Positions 6,074 through 13,422 of a stretch of DNA of 16,203 nucleotides are shown here, piece by piece. Numbering within the stretch: position 1 is the stretch's first letter; the number at the start of each line of letters is the position of its first letter. The notes under the pieces are model-generated. The model was not told the origin of the DNA, searched no databases, and worked only from the letters and a program-made list of their open reading frames with translations. Position numbers and translations under genes: made by a program. Source of the stretch: Asaia bogorensis (GTDB lineage Bacteria > Pseudomonadota > Alphaproteobacteria > Acetobacterales > Acetobacteraceae); the NCBI GenBank assembly GCA_945871455.1, contig CAMBXJ010000038.1, forward strand, positions 1 to 16,203, in the 5' to 3' direction.

Positions 6074-7573
6074 ATGATATCCCATGAAGTCAAGGTTTAC
6101 CCGTCGAAGACGCCTCTGAAGCGAGAGGATCAACTGGCCTGGAAGATGGCCGGAGTCGCGACCGATCGCGTCGCGGTCCAAAAGGACGTCGCGGCCATGA
6201 TCATCAACCGCATCATCGACAACGCGTCGGTGGCGATTGCCGCGATCAATCGCCGTCCCGTGACCTCGGCGCGCGACATGGCCCTGGCGCGTCCGCACAA
6301 GGGCGGTGCGACGGTGTTCGGTGTCGCCGCCGGCAAGCGCGTGACTCCGGAATGGGCAGCCTGGGCGAACGGCACCGCGGTGCGCGAACTGGATATGCAC
6401 GACACGTTCCTGGCGGCGGATTATTCGCATCCGGGCGACAATATCCCCCCGATCCTCGCCGTTGCGCAGACGATGGAGAAATCGGGGCGCGAGTTGATCC
6501 GCGGGCTGGCCACCGGTTACGAAATCCAGATCAACCTGGTCCGCGCGATCTGCCTGCACGAATTCAAGAAAGACCACATCGCGCATCTTTGCCCCGCCCA
6601 GGCCGCCGGCATCGGCACGTTGCTCGGGTTGAAGCAGGACGTGATCTACCAGGCGGTGCAACAGGCCCTGCATGTCAGCTTCTCCACGCGGCAATCGCGC
6701 AAGGGAGAAATCAGCTCCTGGAAGGCTTATGCCCCGGCCCATGCCGGCAAGCTGGCCGTGGAAGCGGTGGACCGGGTGATGCGTGGCGAAGGCGCCCCCA
6801 GCCCGATCTACGAAGGCGAGGACAGCGTAATCGCCTACATGCTGGGCGGCGCCCAGGCCGTTTACCATGTGCCGCTGCCGGATGCCGGAGAGCCGAAGCG
6901 TGGCATCATGGACAGCTACACGAAAGAACACAGCGCCGAGTATCAGTCGCAGGCGCTGATCGATCTGGCGTTCCGGATGCGCGAATCGATCCAGGATTTC
7001 GACCAGATCGAGAAGATCGTCATCCACACCAGCCATCACACGCATTACGTGATCGGCACCGGCGCCAACGATCCGCAGAAGATGGACCCGAAGGCCAGCC
7101 GCGAGACCTTGGACCACTCGATCATGTACATCTTCGCCGTGGCGTTGCAGGACGGCACCTGGCACCATGTCGACAGCTACACGCCGAAGCGCGCCGGCCA
7201 GGCCGATACCGTCAGGGTGTGGCAGAAGATCGAAACGCGGGAAGACCCGGAATGGACCCGGCGGTATCGCGCGACCGATCCCAATGAGCTGTCGTTTGGC
7301 GGCCGTGTCGAAATCTTCATGCGTGATGGTTCCAAGATCGAGGACGAGATGGCGGTTGCCAACGCGCATCCGCTGGGTGCGAAGCCGTTCGGGCGCGACG
7401 ACTATATCCACAAGTTCCAGACCCTGACGGATGGGCTGATCACCACGCGCGAATCAAATCGCTTCCTGGAAGCCGTGCAGGATCTGGCGAAACTGCCGGC
7501 GGGCGATCTGCACCGGTTGAACGTGGCACTGCCGGCGGGCACGCTTGCCGTCGGCAAGCCCGGCATTCTGTAG
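6074..7573 (+). CDS. prpD: MmgE/PrpD family protein, probable 2-methylcitrate dehydratase
   Basis: This 499-residue protein is an MmgE/PrpD family member. It has the N-terminal helical region with [17 protein letters not shown], the conserved [15 protein letters not shown] (about 98-112) and [15 protein letters not shown] (about 118-132), [18 protein letters not shown], and the C-terminal lid domain with [16 protein letters not shown]. PrpD dehydrates 2-methylcitrate to 2-methylaconitate in propionate breakdown. The family also contains other dehydratases, but the 2-methylcitrate synthase gene directly downstream supports this reading. The start has GGAGG six bases upstream. The TAG stop is formed at the junction with a repeat element that lies immediately downstream. 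prpB is absent from this window. Confidence 0.9.
   Translation: MISHEVKVYPSKTPLKREDQLAWKMAGVATDRVAVQKDVAAMIINRIIDNASVAIAAINRRPVTSARDMALARPHKGGATVFGVAAGKRVTPEWAAWANGTAVRELDMHDTFLAADYSHPGDNIPPILAVAQTMEKSGRELIRGLATGYEIQINLVRAICLHEFKKDHIAHLCPAQAAGIGTLLGLKQDVIYQAVQQALHVSFSTRQSRKGEISSWKAYAPAHAGKLAVEAVDRVMRGEGAPSPIYEGEDSVIAYMLGGAQAVYHVPLPDAGEPKRGIMDSYTKEHSAEYQSQALIDLAFRMRESIQDFDQIEKIVIHTSHHTHYVIGTGANDPQKMDPKASRETLDHSIMYIFAVALQDGTWHHVDSYTPKRAGQADTVRVWQKIETREDPEWTRRYRATDPNELSFGGRVEIFMRDGSKIEDEMAVANAHPLGAKPFGRDDYIHKFQTLTDGLITTRESNRFLEAVQDLAKLPAGDLHRLNVALPAGTLAVGKPGIL
7562..7572 (+). repeat. Left copy of 11-base direct repeat GGCATTCTGTA (candidate target-site duplication)
   Basis: GGCATTCTGTA occurs at the very end of prpD and again at 7753-7763, just before the prpC ribosome binding site. 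The two copies bracket the MITE-like element. In this copy the repeat encodes the last residues Gly-Ile-Leu and supplies the TA of the stop codon. Confidence 0.6.
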
Positions 7574-7745
7574 TACGAACTGGCGGAAACAATGACCCAG
7601 GGGCATCTCCAAACCGGTCATGGCGGCGCAGGCCGGCATCCACGACTTTCTTCTGTCGTCGCTGACGAAGGCGTGGATGGTGGGCCTGCGCCCACCATGA
7701 CGGGGAGGCGCCGATCGGACGGTCATTCTTTCGGCCATTTAGTAT
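7573..7745 (+). mobile_element. MITE-like palindromic repeat element, copy 1 (between prpD and prpC)
   Basis: The 173-base element starts with a degenerate terminal repeat (GTACGAACTGGCGGAAAC) and ends with TTTCGGCCATTTAGTAT, which in reverse complement is related to it. Inside are a hairpin around 7618-7650 and a perfect 9-base stem at 7677-7698 with a CTGC loop. It contains no open frame of note and is therefore non-autonomous. The same ends and right-hand half recur at 10252-10447. It is bracketed by GGCATTCTGTA repeats, with about six extra bases on the right side, which indicates insertion into a previously tight prpD-prpC junction. No transposase is in the window. Confidence 0.65.
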
Positions 7746-7752
7746 AGAGTCT

Positions 7753-7763
7753 GGCATTCTGTA
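7753..7763 (+). repeat. Right copy of 11-base direct repeat GGCATTCTGTA
   Basis: This copy is followed directly by AGGAGG, the prpC ribosome binding site. Joined in place of the left copy it reads Gly-Ile-Leu-stop and then the ribosome binding site, which is what an uninterrupted prpD-prpC junction would look like. Confidence 0.6.
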
Positions 7764-7778
7764 AGGAGGAACGAGACC

Positions 7779-8933
7779 ATGAGCGAGACCGCGGCACTTC
7801 CCAATCGCGCCAAGAAGGGCGTCGGCCTGTCGGGCATCACCGCCGGCAACACCGCCCTGTGCACCGTTGGGCGTTCCGGCAACGACCTGCATTATCGCGG
7901 CTACAACATCCTCGATGTCGCGGACACCTGCGAATTCGAGGAAATCGCCTATCTGTTGGTGCATGGCAGCCTGCCGACCAAGGCCGAGCTGGCGTCCTAC
8001 AAGGCCAAGCTGATTGCGTTGCGTGGACTGCCGGCTTCGGTGAAGGCGACGCTGGAATCTCTGCCCGCGGCGGCACATCCGATGGATGTGATGCGCACGG
8101 GCGTGTCGGCGCTGGGCTGCGTGTTGCCGGAAAAGGACGATCAGAACCCGCCGGGCGCACGCGACATCGCCGATCGCCTGATGGCCAATCTCGGCTCCAT
8201 GCTGCTGTATTGGTTCCATTACGCCCATAATGGCAAGCGCATCGACGTCGAAACCGACGATGACAGCATCGGTGGCCATTTCCTGCATCTTCTGCTCGGC
8301 AAGAAGCCCAGCGACATGTTCGTTCGCGCGATGCATACCTCGCTAATCCTGTATGCGGAGCATGAGTTCAACGCTTCCACCTTCACCTGCCGGGTCGTTG
8401 CCGGCACGGGGGCGGATATGTATTCGGCCATCACGGCGGGCATCGGCGCGTTGCGCGGTCCGAAGCACGGCGGCGCCAATGAAGTATCGTTCGAGATTCA
8501 GAACCGCTACGCCAACCCCGATGAGGCGGAAGCCGATATCCGCCGTCGCATCGCCAACCGCGAAGTCGTGATCGGCTTCGGCCATGCCGTCTATACGATC
8601 TCCGATCCGCGCAACGCGGTGATCAAGGAGGTCGCGCGCCGGCTGTCGCAATCGGCCGGGTCGATGCGCCTTTACGACATCGCCGACCGGATCGAGGCGA
8701 CGATGTCCGACGCCAAGAAGATGTTCGCCAATCTCGATTGGTTCAGCGCCATCAGCTACCACATGCTGGGAGTTCCGACGGCGATGTTTACGCCGCTGTT
8801 CGTGATCGCGCGCACATCCGGCTGGGCGGCGCATGTGATGGAACAGCGTATCGACAACAAACTGATCCGCCCGACCGCGAATTACATCGGGCCGGAGGAT
8901 CGGGAGTTCGTCTCGATCGAAAAGCGCGCCTGA
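7779..8933 (+). CDS. prpC: 2-methylcitrate synthase (citrate synthase family)
   Basis: This 384-residue protein is a short citrate synthase of the PrpC type, which condenses propionyl-CoA with oxaloacetate. It opens with [20 protein letters not shown] and [12 protein letters not shown], typical of 2-methylcitrate synthases. The catalytic triad is visible as His230 in GPKHGGANE, His269 in [14 protein letters not shown] and Asp320 in NLDWFSA, a constant offset of five from the Salmonella enzyme (235/274/325). A Pro usually seen after the second histidine is Ala here. The C-terminus [20 protein letters not shown] is also characteristic. AAGGAGGA lies eight bases upstream of the ATG. It follows the prpD-like gene after 205 bases that hold a repeat element. 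A strong terminator follows. Confidence 0.93.
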   Translation: MSETAALPNRAKKGVGLSGITAGNTALCTVGRSGNDLHYRGYNILDVADTCEFEEIAYLLVHGSLPTKAELASYKAKLIALRGLPASVKATLESLPAAAHPMDVMRTGVSALGCVLPEKDDQNPPGARDIADRLMANLGSMLLYWFHYAHNGKRIDVETDDDSIGGHFLHLLLGKKPSDMFVRAMHTSLILYAEHEFNASTFTCRVVAGTGADMYSAITAGIGALRGPKHGGANEVSFEIQNRYANPDEAEADIRRRIANREVVIGFGHAVYTISDPRNAVIKEVARRLSQSAGSMRLYDIADRIEATMSDAKKMFANLDWFSAISYHMLGVPTAMFTPLFVIARTSGWAAHVMEQRIDNKLIRPTANYIGPEDREFVSIEKRA

Positions 8934-8956
8934 AACATCGGGGTTTTTCGTAATGC

Positions 8957-8993
8957 AACCGCCGCGACAGCGATGTCGCGGCGGTTTTGTTTT
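8957..8993 (+). terminator. Intrinsic terminator after prpC
   Basis: A perfect 13-base stem (AACCGCCGCGACA / TGTCGCGGCGGTT) with a GCGA tetraloop is followed by TTGTTTT. It begins 23 bases after the prpC stop and is the clearest rho-independent terminator in the window. Confidence 0.9.
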
Positions 8994-9433
8994 GGGCGGG
9001 CGCCGCCTGGTTCCTGATTTTTTTTTGAAGATCAGTAAATCGCGCGGAGTTTTCGTTGACAGAAGGAGGTCGGCCGGGGAATAGCCGGAGTAGAGACCGC
9101 GAATGCGAATCGACTCCGCCGTTATGATGGGGACGGGCAGCGAACGCACAGAACAGAAGGACGGTCCATGGACCGAGACGTCGTCCCGTCGGCCATCAGT
9201 CGCTCCGATCCATCCAATGCGGGTCATGGTCGTTTATGTACAAAAGTATCGCATTGGGACGATGCGGGATTATTTGGAACCGGTCTGTCGGTTGGCCGCC
9301 GGCATCGGCGTGCCGACATGCGGTCATTGTTTCGGCCGGTTGGTGTTAATGGCGACTGCCCCGGAACGACCACGATTGGGCGCGTGGTTGGCACCATCAC
9401 AGGCAGAACCGCCCCGAACAGGAGTCGTCACTG
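8994..9433. other. 440-base stretch without a convincing gene, upstream of the histone-like gene
   Basis: Two overlapping plus-strand frames exist (9103-9459 and 9168-9437), but neither resembles a known protein and their third codon positions are less GC-biased than in neighbouring genes. The frame ending at 9437 does have AAGGA before its ATG and a GTGA overlap with the histone-like start, so a leader peptide cannot be fully excluded. A run of nine T lies at 9018-9026 and a TTGACA at 9056-9061, but no good -10 box stands at the right spacing. The promoter of the histone-like gene should lie in this stretch. Confidence 0.4.
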
Positions 9434-10252
9434 GTGATCACAGAAGATACGACAGTTGAGGCCGAGGGCGCGCAGCCCCTGGCGATGCGGGCCAGCACCC
9501 GCAAGACCGCCGCCAAGTCCGCGGCGCGCAAGAAGACCGGCGCGAAGGCGACTGGCTCGAAGGCGACTGGCAAGAAGGCGGCTGGCGCGAAGGCGACTGG
9601 CAAGAAGGCGGCTGGCAAGAAGACCGCGGGCAAGAAATCCGGCGCAAAAGCGGCGGCGAAAGCGCCTGCCCGAAAGACATCCGGCAAGAAGAGCGCGACG
9701 AAACAGGCCGCGGCGGGAGCCGCGACCGCCAAATCATCGCCGAGAAAGGCCGCTGCCACCAAGACCGTTGGGGAGAAGCAAGCAGGCGATAAAGCGGCCG
9801 CGGCGAAAGCGCCCGCCGAGGCAGCGGCGAAGCACGAGGCACGAGGAACGCCGGCAAAGCGGAAATCAGCGTCCGGTAGGTCAGCGTCGGGCAAGTCCGC
9901 GTCTGGAAGATCAGCGTCGGGCAAGTCCGCGTCTGGAAAATCAGCATCTGGCAAATCAGCAGCTGGCAAGTCCGCGTCTGCCAGGCCAACGTCCAAAAAA
10001 CCAACGTCCGGTGAGTCGAAATCCGCCACGAAGCCGGTACCGCGGAAGAAGGTCGCCAAGAAGACGTCAGGTGGCAAGGCAACTTCCCGGAAGACCGCCG
10101 CCCGCTCGACGGCTGCCAAGACCGCCCCTCGCAAGTCAGCGGGCAAGAAAGCAACGACGCGCCTTTCGACAGCCAAGGCCGGCCGGCGTCGCGTCGGCAG
10201 GCCGAGCAAGAAACTAACCGGTGATTCCGGGAGGTCGGGCGGGGAGATATAA
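9434..10252 (+). CDS. Histone H1-like Lys/Ala-rich DNA-binding protein with AT-hook-like C-terminus
   Basis: This 272-residue, very basic, low-complexity protein consists almost only of Lys, Ala, Ser, Thr, Gly and Arg. Two five-residue repeat arrays are visible: KATG/KKAAG type at residues 36-70, and eight SASG(K/R) units at 145-184. The last part reads GRRRVGRPSKK (250-260), with the GRP core of an AT-hook. Such proteins resemble the C-terminal tail of eukaryotic histone H1 and bacterial H1-like proteins that bind and compact DNA; direct evidence for this one is lacking. The start is GTG with AGGAG nine bases upstream; an internal ATG (residue 18) is the alternative. The stop TAA is the first three bases of a repeat element. 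Repeat number is likely to vary between strains. Confidence 0.85.
   Translation: MITEDTTVEAEGAQPLAMRASTRKTAAKSAARKKTGAKATGSKATGKKAAGAKATGKKAAGKKTAGKKSGAKAAAKAPARKTSGKKSATKQAAAGAATAKSSPRKAAATKTVGEKQAGDKAAAAKAPAEAAAKHEARGTPAKRKSASGRSASGKSASGRSASGKSASGKSASGKSAAGKSASARPTSKKPTSGESKSATKPVPRKKVAKKTSGGKATSRKTAARSTAAKTAPRKSAGKKATTRLSTAKAGRRRVGRPSKKLTGDSGRSGGEI
9539..9643 (+). repeat. 15-base tandem repeats in the histone-like gene, first array
   Basis: Seven in-frame 15-base units encode G(A/S/K)K(A/T/S)(T/A/G) pentapeptides (residues 36-70). The units mostly read G-x-K-A-T or G-K-K-x-A. The array probably grew by slippage or unequal exchange. Confidence 0.75.
9866..9985 (+). repeat. 15-base tandem repeats in the histone-like gene, second array (8 units)
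   Basis: Eight units of 15 bases encode SASGR, SASGK, SASGR, SASGK, SASGK, SASGK, SAAGK and SASAR. A 30-base higher-order unit (GR then GK pairing) is nearly identical in two consecutive copies, which points to recent duplication. Confidence 0.85.
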
Positions 10253-10447
10253 TACCAATCGGCCGAAACAATAACCCACCGAACAGCAACTCCGTCATGG
10301 CGGCCCCACGGGTCAAGCCCGAGGGCAGGCTCCGGGCCGCCATCCATGACTTTTGTGGTTGCTGTTTGGGTAAGTCGTGGATGCCGGCCTGCGCCGGCAT
10401 GACGGGGTGGCGCGGACCGGAGAGTCAATCTTTCGGCCAATTGGTAT
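10252..10447 (+). mobile_element. MITE-like palindromic repeat element, copy 2
   Basis: The 196-base element has 17-base terminal inverted repeats with one mismatch: ATACCAATCGGCCGAAA at the left and TTTCGGCCAATTGGTAT at the right. Inside are a 10-base perfect stem (ATGGCGGCCC / GGGCCGCCAT, about 10297-10345) and an 8-base stem with a CTGC loop at 10381-10400. It shares ends and the right-hand stretch (ATGACGGGG…CTTTCGGCCA) with the copy at 7573-7745. It begins at the stop codon of the histone-like gene. I see no clear target-site duplication here. Confidence 0.65.
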
Positions 10448-10623
10448 AAGACCCAATCGCGGTTGGGAGGACGGCCGAAGGTTGGGTCTCGGTCGTTCCC
10501 GCCGCATCCTATTGGTCCGCGCATGGGGCGGTTACCGGCACATCGCACGGCTTGTTCCGGCCGACCCGGCCGGCGCCTCATTCCACTCCCAGGCTCCCGC
10601 CATGCGCTAGGCGGACCGGGGCT
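10448..10623. other. Gene-free stretch between repeat copy 2 and the CurA-like gene
   Basis: Together with the repeat this makes 371 bases without a gene. An 8-base inverted repeat (AGACCCAA at 10449-10456, TTGGGTCT at 10482-10489) is present. No T-run terminator is seen for either of the two converging genes. Open frames here look random. Confidence 0.4.
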
Positions 10624-11676
10624 TTACCGGGCCACCCGGACGACCAGTTTTCCGGTATTGCCACCCCGAAACAGCATGCCCAGCGCCGCCGGAGCACGGT
10701 CCAGACCGTCCTCGATATGCAGCTTCTGTTGTAACCGCCCCGCTTTCAATTGAGCAGCCAGCCAGGTCCGCGCCTCCGGGTACCGGTCGTGGTAGTCGAA
10801 CACGATGTAGCTCTGCATCCGCATCCGCCGCCCGCCCATCATGCCCAGGTTGCGCACGCCATAAGGCTCGGTCGCGGCGGCCTGGGAGATGCGGCCGCAG
10901 CACACGATCCTGCCCCCCAGTCGCATGTTCGCCAGAGCGGCATCCAGCATCGCTCCGCCCACATTGTCGAAATAGACGTCGATCCCCTCCGGGCAGGCCT
11001 GCCTGATCGCATCCGTCAGATCGGGCACCGACTTGTAGTCGATGGCGGCATCCAGCCCCAAGGTCTCGGTCAGGAACCGGCATTTTTCCGGTCCGCCGGC
11101 GATTCCCACCACCCGGCACGCTTCTATCTTGCCCATCTGCGCCGCGATCTGTCCGACCCCGCCGGCCGCGGTGGACACCAGCAGGGTCTCGCCCGGCTTC
11201 AGCGCGCCGACATCGCGGATGCCGAAATAGGCGGTCAGGGCGCTGGTGCCCAGGGGGCCCAACCAGTCGTCGATGGACCCAAGGGAGAGGTCGAGATGCT
11301 GCGTTTCCCGCCCTTTCAGAGTCGGATGCGACTGCCACCCCGTCCGCCCCTGCACGATATCGCCCACCGCGAACCCTTCCGCTCGGCTTTCCACCACCCG
11401 CGCGATGCCGCCCGCGCGCATCGGGTCGCCGATCTCGATCCGCCTGGTGTAGCCGGGGGCGTCGCCGATCCAGGATCGCATGGCGGGATCGATGGACAGA
11501 TACAGGGTCTCGACCAGCAGCTCGCCGGCGTCCGGGACGCGGATCGGCACCACGTCTTCATCGAAATGCTCCGGGCCGGGAATGCCGGTCGGGCGGGCTT
11601 TCAGGGTGAAGCGGTGGTTGGCGTTGCGCAGCATGGGCGCATCCGCGGCGTCGGCGCCGTTGGTGGCGTCTTGCAT
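10624..11676 (-). CDS. NADP-dependent medium-chain reductase, CurA/YncB-like
   Basis: This 350-residue protein belongs to the leukotriene B4 dehydrogenase/CurA branch of the medium-chain dehydrogenase/reductase superfamily. These enzymes reduce enone double bonds or quinones with NADPH and carry no zinc. Characteristic stretches are [14 protein letters not shown] near the N-terminus, [12 protein letters not shown] (59-70), the dinucleotide-binding [17 protein letters not shown] (168-184), [11 protein letters not shown], and the C-terminal GKLVVRV. The start has AGGAGG nine bases upstream. It diverges from the carboxylesterase gene with 74 bases between, so the two may share a control region. 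The natural substrate is unknown. Confidence 0.92.
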   Translation of the reverse strand: MQDATNGADAADAPMLRNANHRFTLKARPTGIPGPEHFDEDVVPIRVPDAGELLVETLYLSIDPAMRSWIGDAPGYTRRIEIGDPMRAGGIARVVESRAEGFAVGDIVQGRTGWQSHPTLKGRETQHLDLSLGSIDDWLGPLGTSALTAYFGIRDVGALKPGETLLVSTAAGGVGQIAAQMGKIEACRVVGIAGGPEKCRFLTETLGLDAAIDYKSVPDLTDAIRQACPEGIDVYFDNVGGAMLDAALANMRLGGRIVCCGRISQAAATEPYGVRNLGMMGGRRMRMQSYIVFDYHDRYPEARTWLAAQLKAGRLQQKLHIEDGLDRAPAALGMLFRGGNTGKLVVRVAR

Positions 11677-11739
11677 GGTCAGGATCCTCCTCCGGGGTAT
11701 CGACAGGCCGCCGCCACGGCAGCATGCTTTCCGGCAACC

Positions 11740-11745
11740 AGGAGG
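11740..11745 (+). promoter_or_regulatory. Shine-Dalgarno AGGAGG that fixes the carboxylesterase start
   Basis: AGGAGG lies five bases before the ATG at 11751. The longer open frame starting at 11724 would place this motif inside the coding sequence, so the start at 11751 is preferred. Confidence 0.8.
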
Positions 11746-11750
11746 AAACT

Positions 11751-13349
11751 ATGCCAAACGATCTCGCGCCAGAGGGGTTGGTGGGAAGCAGCGCGGTGGT
11801 CCACGCGCCCGTGGTGGAAACAACCGCTGGACGGGTGCGCGGCGCGGTCATCGACGGTGTGCTCGCTTTCAAGTCGGTGCCGTATGGCGCGCCGACCTCG
11901 GGCGTCAATCGCTTCATGCCGCCGCTGCCGCCGACCCAATGGGGCGGGGTGCGGGACGCTCTGGACTATGCCGGCAAGGCCCCGCAGGCCGGCTTGCGCG
12001 CCGCGACAAGACCGGAACTGGAAACCCTGTCCGGCGTGCCCGATCCGTCGCCCGAAACCGAGGACTGCCTGACCGTCAATGTCTGGACCCCGGCCGCGGA
12101 TGGGGCGAAGCGGCCGGTCATGGTGTGGTTCCACGGTGGCGCGTTCGCCTATGGCAACGCCAACCAGGCTCGGTTGCAGGGCAGTCGGTTGGCGCGCCGC
12201 GGTGATGTCGTGGTGATCAATGTCAACCAGCGCCTGAACATTTTCGGCCACCTGGATCTGTCGTCGATCGCCCCTTCGGATTTCGCGCGATCCGGCAATG
12301 CCGGCACCTTGGACATGGTCGCAGCCCTTGAATGGGTTCGCGACAATGCCGCCGCGTTTGGCGGCGATCCCGACAATGTCACGATCTTCGGTGAATCCGG
12401 TGGCGGCGGAAAGGTCAGTGTCCTGCTGGCGATGCCGGCGGCGAGAGGGTTGTTTCATCGCGCGATCATCCAGAGCGGGGCCTGTATTCGCCTGCGCACC
12501 CGGGAACGCGCGGCGAAGCTGACGGATGCGGTGTTGAAGCAACTCGGGCTGACATCTGGGGACATCGGGCGATTGCAGGCCTTGCCGATCGCGGCGCTGC
12601 TGGGGGCGGTCAATCCGGCGCAGAAGGCGCTGGGCCCGTCGCCGACGCCGCTGATGGATCGCTACCCGTTTGGGCCGGTGGTGGATGGCGATGTCGTCCC
12701 GCGCCATCCGTTTGATCCAGACGCACCGGACATTTCCGCCGATATCCCGCTGATCATCGGCGACATGAAGGACGAGACCACGATCTTCATGGCCACCGAC
12801 GACAAGGTATGGCACCGCACCCTGACCGAGGACGAACTGCGCACCGGGGTCGCCGCTCTGGCCGGCGAGCATACCGACCGCGTGCTGGAAACCTATGGGC
12901 GTTTATACCCGGGGACCAGCCCCGCCGAACGGCTGATCGCGACGACGACCGACAGTAATTTTCGCATCCGCTCGCTGGTGTTGGCGCAACGGCGGGTGGC
13001 CAAGAACCGAGCGGCGGTGTGGATGTATTCGTTCGATTGGGAAACGCCGGTGCATGGCGGGCGGCTGAAGGCGCCGCACGCGATGGACGTGCCGTTCGCG
13101 TTCGACACGCTGGACCTGACGCACCTGACCGATCAGAGCGCGGACGCGCTGGGGCTCGCGGCGACGATGTCCGGGGTCTGGGCCGCGTTTGCCCGTTCCG
13201 GTGTGCCGGCGCATGCCTCGATCCCGGATTGGCCCGCCTATGATACGGACCGGCGAGCCACAATGTCGCTGAACGCGACGTGTCGGATAGAAAACGATCC
13301 ACGCGGCGAGACAAGGCGTTTGTGGCAGGAGATCACGGGCACCGTTTGA
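11751..13349 (+). CDS. Type-B carboxylesterase
   Basis: This 532-residue protein is an alpha/beta-hydrolase of the carboxylesterase/lipase type-B family, of the usual length for bacterial members. It shows the [10 protein letters not shown] start region, the [11 protein letters not shown] motif (104-114), the oxyanion-hole HGGAF (128-132), the nucleophile in GESGGGG (Ser216), the acid in KDETTIF (Glu342) and the base in [12 protein letters not shown] (His443). The nucleophile elbow reads GESGG, where most relatives have GESAGG. There is no signal peptide, so it should act in the cytoplasm on carboxylic esters. It is the first gene of a plus-strand group with the phosphotriesterase-like gene 73 bases downstream. 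Confidence 0.93.
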   Translation: MPNDLAPEGLVGSSAVVHAPVVETTAGRVRGAVIDGVLAFKSVPYGAPTSGVNRFMPPLPPTQWGGVRDALDYAGKAPQAGLRAATRPELETLSGVPDPSPETEDCLTVNVWTPAADGAKRPVMVWFHGGAFAYGNANQARLQGSRLARRGDVVVINVNQRLNIFGHLDLSSIAPSDFARSGNAGTLDMVAALEWVRDNAAAFGGDPDNVTIFGESGGGGKVSVLLAMPAARGLFHRAIIQSGACIRLRTRERAAKLTDAVLKQLGLTSGDIGRLQALPIAALLGAVNPAQKALGPSPTPLMDRYPFGPVVDGDVVPRHPFDPDAPDISADIPLIIGDMKDETTIFMATDDKVWHRTLTEDELRTGVAALAGEHTDRVLETYGRLYPGTSPAERLIATTTDSNFRIRSLVLAQRRVAKNRAAVWMYSFDWETPVHGGRLKAPHAMDVPFAFDTLDLTHLTDQSADALGLAATMSGVWAAFARSGVPAHASIPDWPAYDTDRRATMSLNATCRIENDPRGETRRLWQEITGTV

Positions 13350-13422
13350 CAGCGAAATCCATCCACACATCCCTCCCGTCGTAACCGGGCGCAGACGCCA
13401 TCCCAACGTCCAGGAAGCTTCC

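Noticed and set aside
6011..7411. Minus-strand open frame of 466 codons opposite prpD
   Set aside because: The plus strand has a full-length family match with a good ribosome binding site. The minus frame shows no family features.
9000..9030. GC-rich short stem near 8998 followed by nine T as a second terminator
   Set aside because: The five-base stem is about ten bases away from the T-run, too far for an intrinsic terminator, and a strong terminator already lies at 8957-8993.
9056..9084. TTGACA as -35 box of a sigma-70 promoter for the histone-like gene
   Set aside because: At 17-18 base spacing only GAATAG/AATAGC is present, a poor -10, and it is about 350 bases from the start codon.
9103..9459. 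Two overlapping plus-strand frames (9103-9459, 9168-9437) upstream of the histone-like gene
   Set aside because: Neither matches a family that I recognise, third-position GC is lower than in neighbouring genes, and they overlap each other and the histone-like start. A short leader peptide is possible but not supported.
9539..9985. Tandem 15-base arrays as a possible CRISPR array
   Set aside because: Units are contiguous without spacers, in frame, and encode a regular five-residue repeat inside a gene.
10750..12072. Plus-strand open frame of 440 codons opposite the CurA-like gene and into the carboxylesterase
   Set aside because: It runs across two genes in other frames and strands, and has the composition of a shadow frame.
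11679..12872. Minus-strand open frame of 397 codons opposite the carboxylesterase
   Set aside because: The carboxylesterase has the complete catalytic triad on the plus strand; the minus frame is a shadow.
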